This document shows, piece by piece, positions 11,991 through 14,192 of a DNA stretch of 14,192 nt (position 1 is its first letter; each line of letters opens with the position of its first letter). The notes beneath the pieces are model-generated. The model saw nothing but the letters and a program-made list of their open reading frames with translations, did no database searches and was not told the origin of the DNA. The stretch is from NCBI GenBank assembly GCA_002254825.2, contig NJEL02000032.1:4543-18734 (forward strand). Reading direction: 5' to 3'. The stretch comes from Methanosarcinales archaeon ex4572_44. GTDB taxonomy: Archaea > Halobacteriota > Methanosarcinia > Methanosarcinales > EX4572-44. The position numbers and the translations under genes are program-made.

Positions 11991-14180
11991 ATAACCAAAC
12001 GAACAATAATATCTGCTGCTTTCTTTGTATGGTAGTGTGATGCTCCCTACTTCGTTCAGGTCAACGAGTTCGTTCATCAGTATTTTTCTTTCTGAGATTG
12101 TGTAGAGGGTGTCGTCCATGTAGAGTGATCTTCGGACTGCTGCTGGTGAGTGCCAGTAGTAGTATTCTTCTTCGTAGTCGCTCTGGTGAGTTACTCTGCC
12201 TTTGAGTTTGAAGCCTTCGAGTGTTATGTTGAGGGCGTATGCTCCTTGCCAGACTCTCTGCATTCCTCTTTCGCCGTAGCCGCTCACAACTTCTCTTATT
12301 GGGATTACGAGCAGGTTCTTGTTTCTGGAAAATAGGAAGGCTTTGTGGTCGCGGAGTGCTTCGGAGTCTGTGCCACTTTCTCCTATCTCGTATTTGTCTA
12401 TCTGTTCTGGTTTTTCGACGTTTGAGACGTTGAAGAGTGCGAGTTTCACGCCTTTGATTGAGACGCCGCCCCATTCATTTGTTCCTGTCTCTTTGCCGAT
12501 TCCGATTATGTGGGTTTCATCGTAGGGGTGCAGATAGTCTGAGTATCCTGGTATCTTGAGTTCGCCGAGTATTTCTGGATTCTCTGTATCTGAGAGGTCG
12601 ATCACAAACAGTGGATCGATTCGTTTGAATGTGACCATGTAGAGCCGTTCACCCATGAATCGTGTGGAGTATATTCGTTCGTCTGGGGCGATCTCTTCGA
12701 GGCTTCCTGTGATGTTGAGGTCAGGGTTCATCACGTACACGTTGTTGTACTCGGTAGAGCCACTTGTTCTCGTCCAGAATCTGGTTGTGGTGGCAACTCT
12801 GAGGTTGTCTTTGTACTCGTCAAGTGAGAACTGGTTCAGGAGTCTACCTGGGACCTCGCCGCGTACTTTGTACTCGATATTGCCGTCTTCGATCTTGATC
12901 TTATGGATCACGGTTCGGTCTCTTTCCAGTGCTTTCGTTTCTTCGTAGTCTCCAACAGCATCCTCGATCCTATCTATTAAATCCTCTTTCTCACTCTCGT
13001 CCATCTGGTTGTACATCTCGTCAAGGATTGCTGATATCTCCTCCCATTCTTCAGCTGTGCCAAGATCCTTCGCTCTTATCGCTTCTATTTCGTTCTGGGT
13101 ATTTTCTGGCAGGAGCGGGGTTACAATCTTGTGGAAGATCTCCCTCTGCTCTTCCTGGTAATGCCTGTAGGGAAGGTTCTTTGGATAGGTTATGTAGATG
13201 TTCTTCTGCGAGACGTAGAGGTTGTTGGAGTAGCCCATCATGAAAGACGCTGCATTGATCTGGTCTTCTTCGCGGTCATCCTCTTTTTTTATGTTGATTG
13301 CTGCGATCGTGTGGAAGATGTAGTTCTGTTCAGGGTTGTCAAAGTAGTAGATATCTGGCCTCATGACCTTAACTGATCCCTCTCTTATCACGGGCAGATC
13401 AATGAAGTCGTTATGGTAATAGACATGGTCCTTAACTATGAAATAGACCCAGTCGTTTATCATTCGTGATTGGAAGTAGTGTCCGTTGAGGCTGTAATCT
13501 GTTACGAGTTCTGGGTTTGTTCTATCCGAGATGTCGTAGATGAGTGCGCTTGTTCTGGGGGCACGCCGTGTCTGCGGCTTGAATCCGTATTCTGGATAAA
13601 ATAGTACCTCGTGGGTGTCCTCGGTGAATACAACGAGCCGATCACCCCTTACAAAGATCTCTCTCGGGATGCCTGTTATCTCTGTCTTCGAGAGAATCTC
13701 CGCGTCTTCTGATGGATATGCGAGAACGATTACGAGATTGTCCTGAACCAGCGTGTAGATATATTTACCATCGTTTTTCACAAAGTCTGCTTCGTCCACG
13801 CCTTCCACCTGGATGTTGGTTGTCGAGTACTCCTCTGCGCCTTCCCCTGCTTCCACTCCAGCCTTTGGAGCTGGAACAGATTCGGGCATTGCTATTTCAG
13901 CCTCGGGAACTGCCATTTCTTCTATCATCACATCTCCCACGAGAGCACGAGACGCACCATCGTAGAACCCTCGTGCTGCCCCACTCCGCGATTCCAAGAA
14001 TTCACGGATCTCACTAGCTGATGAAAACTTCTTTAGTTCCTGGCTTGCCTCAAGCCCTGAAAGATTTATCCCAGATACATCTGAGGGGCGCTGCTCACCA
14101 ACTTCTCCGTCTTGGACGCATCCACTTAAGAGAAGCACGCCAAGAACAATACCTACCAGAACCGCTCGACCTTTAATCAT
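11817..14180 (-). CDS. Exported beta-propeller domain lipoprotein
   Basis: A large secreted protein, 787 codons in the open frame. The N-terminus MIKGRAVLVGIVLGVLLLSG then C21 is a lipoprotein-type signal with lipobox LLSGC. A low-complexity A/E/P/G-rich linker (about 80-120) precedes the domain starting TTNIQVEGVDEADFVKNDGKYIYTL, a hallmark of the archaeal/bacterial beta-propeller domain family (PF09826-like). Blade-like repeats with aromatic-rich strands follow (DPLFVIDLSDTENPEILGEL, TSALIYDISDRTNPELV), and an acidic helical insert lies at about 360-430. Function in this family is unknown; surface binding is likely. The domain ends near SITLPYKESSRYY at about residue 725 (base 12006). The remaining 62 residues, rich in C and F, are the antisense of aMBF1 and are probably not native. 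ATG 14180 follows GGTGG closely. Confidence 0.85.
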   Translation of the reverse strand: MIKGRAVLVGIVLGVLLLSGCVQDGEVGEQRPSDVSGINLSGLEASQELKKFSSASEIREFLESRSGAARGFYDGASRALVGDVMIEEMAVPEAEIAMPESVPAPKAGVEAGEGAEEYSTTNIQVEGVDEADFVKNDGKYIYTLVQDNLVIVLAYPSEDAEILSKTEITGIPREIFVRGDRLVVFTEDTHEVLFYPEYGFKPQTRRAPRTSALIYDISDRTNPELVTDYSLNGHYFQSRMINDWVYFIVKDHVYYHNDFIDLPVIREGSVKVMRPDIYYFDNPEQNYIFHTIAAINIKKEDDREEDQINAASFMMGYSNNLYVSQKNIYITYPKNLPYRHYQEEQREIFHKIVTPLLPENTQNEIEAIRAKDLGTAEEWEEISAILDEMYNQMDESEKEDLIDRIEDAVGDYEETKALERDRTVIHKIKIEDGNIEYKVRGEVPGRLLNQFSLDEYKDNLRVATTTRFWTRTSGSTEYNNVYVMNPDLNITGSLEEIAPDERIYSTRFMGERLYMVTFKRIDPLFVIDLSDTENPEILGELKIPGYSDYLHPYDETHIIGIGKETGTNEWGGVSIKGVKLALFNVSNVEKPEQIDKYEIGESGTDSEALRDHKAFLFSRNKNLLVIPIREVVSGYGERGMQRVWQGAYALNITLEGFKLKGRVTHQSDYEEEYYYWHSPAAVRRSLYMDDTLYTISERKILMNELVDLNEVGSITLPYKESSRYYCSFGYLSSFDYCDVAECCVFVCGCLFVVFFGYLFCEFDLECVFEFFSDVVFWVYVSSFYFAD

Positions 14181-14192
14181 CTTCCACCATCC

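Noticed and set aside
11654..12040. A 128-codon frame from ATG 11654 as one protein
   Set aside because: After the first 17 codons it is a K/R/N/T/Q-rich out-of-frame reading of the aMBF1 HTH; the real protein sequence is in another frame ending at 11990.
12061..12474. A 137-codon minus-strand frame within the propeller region
   Set aside because: Arginine-rich out-of-frame shadow of the beta-propeller gene.

Overview
This is a stretch of archaeal, euryarchaeal chromosome. The evidence is a block of archaeal information-processing genes (ribosomal protein S3Ae, Gar1, TFB, RadB, Nop5, RNase HII, a remnant of aMBF1), TATA-box promoters, and strong or moderate Shine-Dalgarno sites often paired with TTG or GTG starts. 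A secreted octaheme c-type cytochrome and an aconitase-family enzyme with oxygen-sensitive Fe-S chemistry point to an anaerobe of the methanogen/ANME/Syntrophoarchaeum kind. That placement is inference; no marker here fixes the lineage.

Layout. 1-1455: the 3' end of moaC (+) converges on a LeuC/HacA-type hydro-lyase large subunit (-). 1456-3217: an octaheme cytochrome c gene (+), bracketed by two imperfect copies of the junction between the nop5 3' end and the leuC 5' end. 3218-4577: nop5 and radB (-), which overlap at a suspicious junction where RadB loses its C-terminal part. 4578-7421: divergent rps3ae, then gar1-tfb and a metallophosphoesterase, all (+). 7435-9816: a PLP-type biosynthetic arginine decarboxylase and a small exported or membrane-anchored protein (-). 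10017-11503: larE (+) converging on rnhB (-). 11654-14180: a broken aMBF1 gene (+), tail to tail with a large exported beta-propeller lipoprotein (-) whose frame runs through the antisense of aMBF1.

How the genes relate. The core is an information-processing neighbourhood: C/D-box RNP (Nop5), H/ACA RNP (Gar1), transcription initiation (TFB), translation (S3Ae) and DNA repair (RadB, RNase HII). Accessory genes for respiration, polyamine synthesis and cofactor sulfur chemistry are interleaved. The cytochrome appears to have been placed between nop5 and leuC, which were probably once adjacent.

The most interesting signals are scars. They are the duplicated nop5/leuC junction around the cytochrome, the RadB truncation at the nop5 overlap, the frameshifted and internally deleted aMBF1, and the propeller gene that seems to have lost its stop. 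They may record real rearrangement or be assembly faults; read mapping would decide. The cytochrome gene also has a perfect TGTGA-N6-TCACA palindrome and a strong Shine-Dalgarno site placed for an ATC codon rather than any ordinary start. I found no tRNA, rRNA, CRISPR array or transposase.
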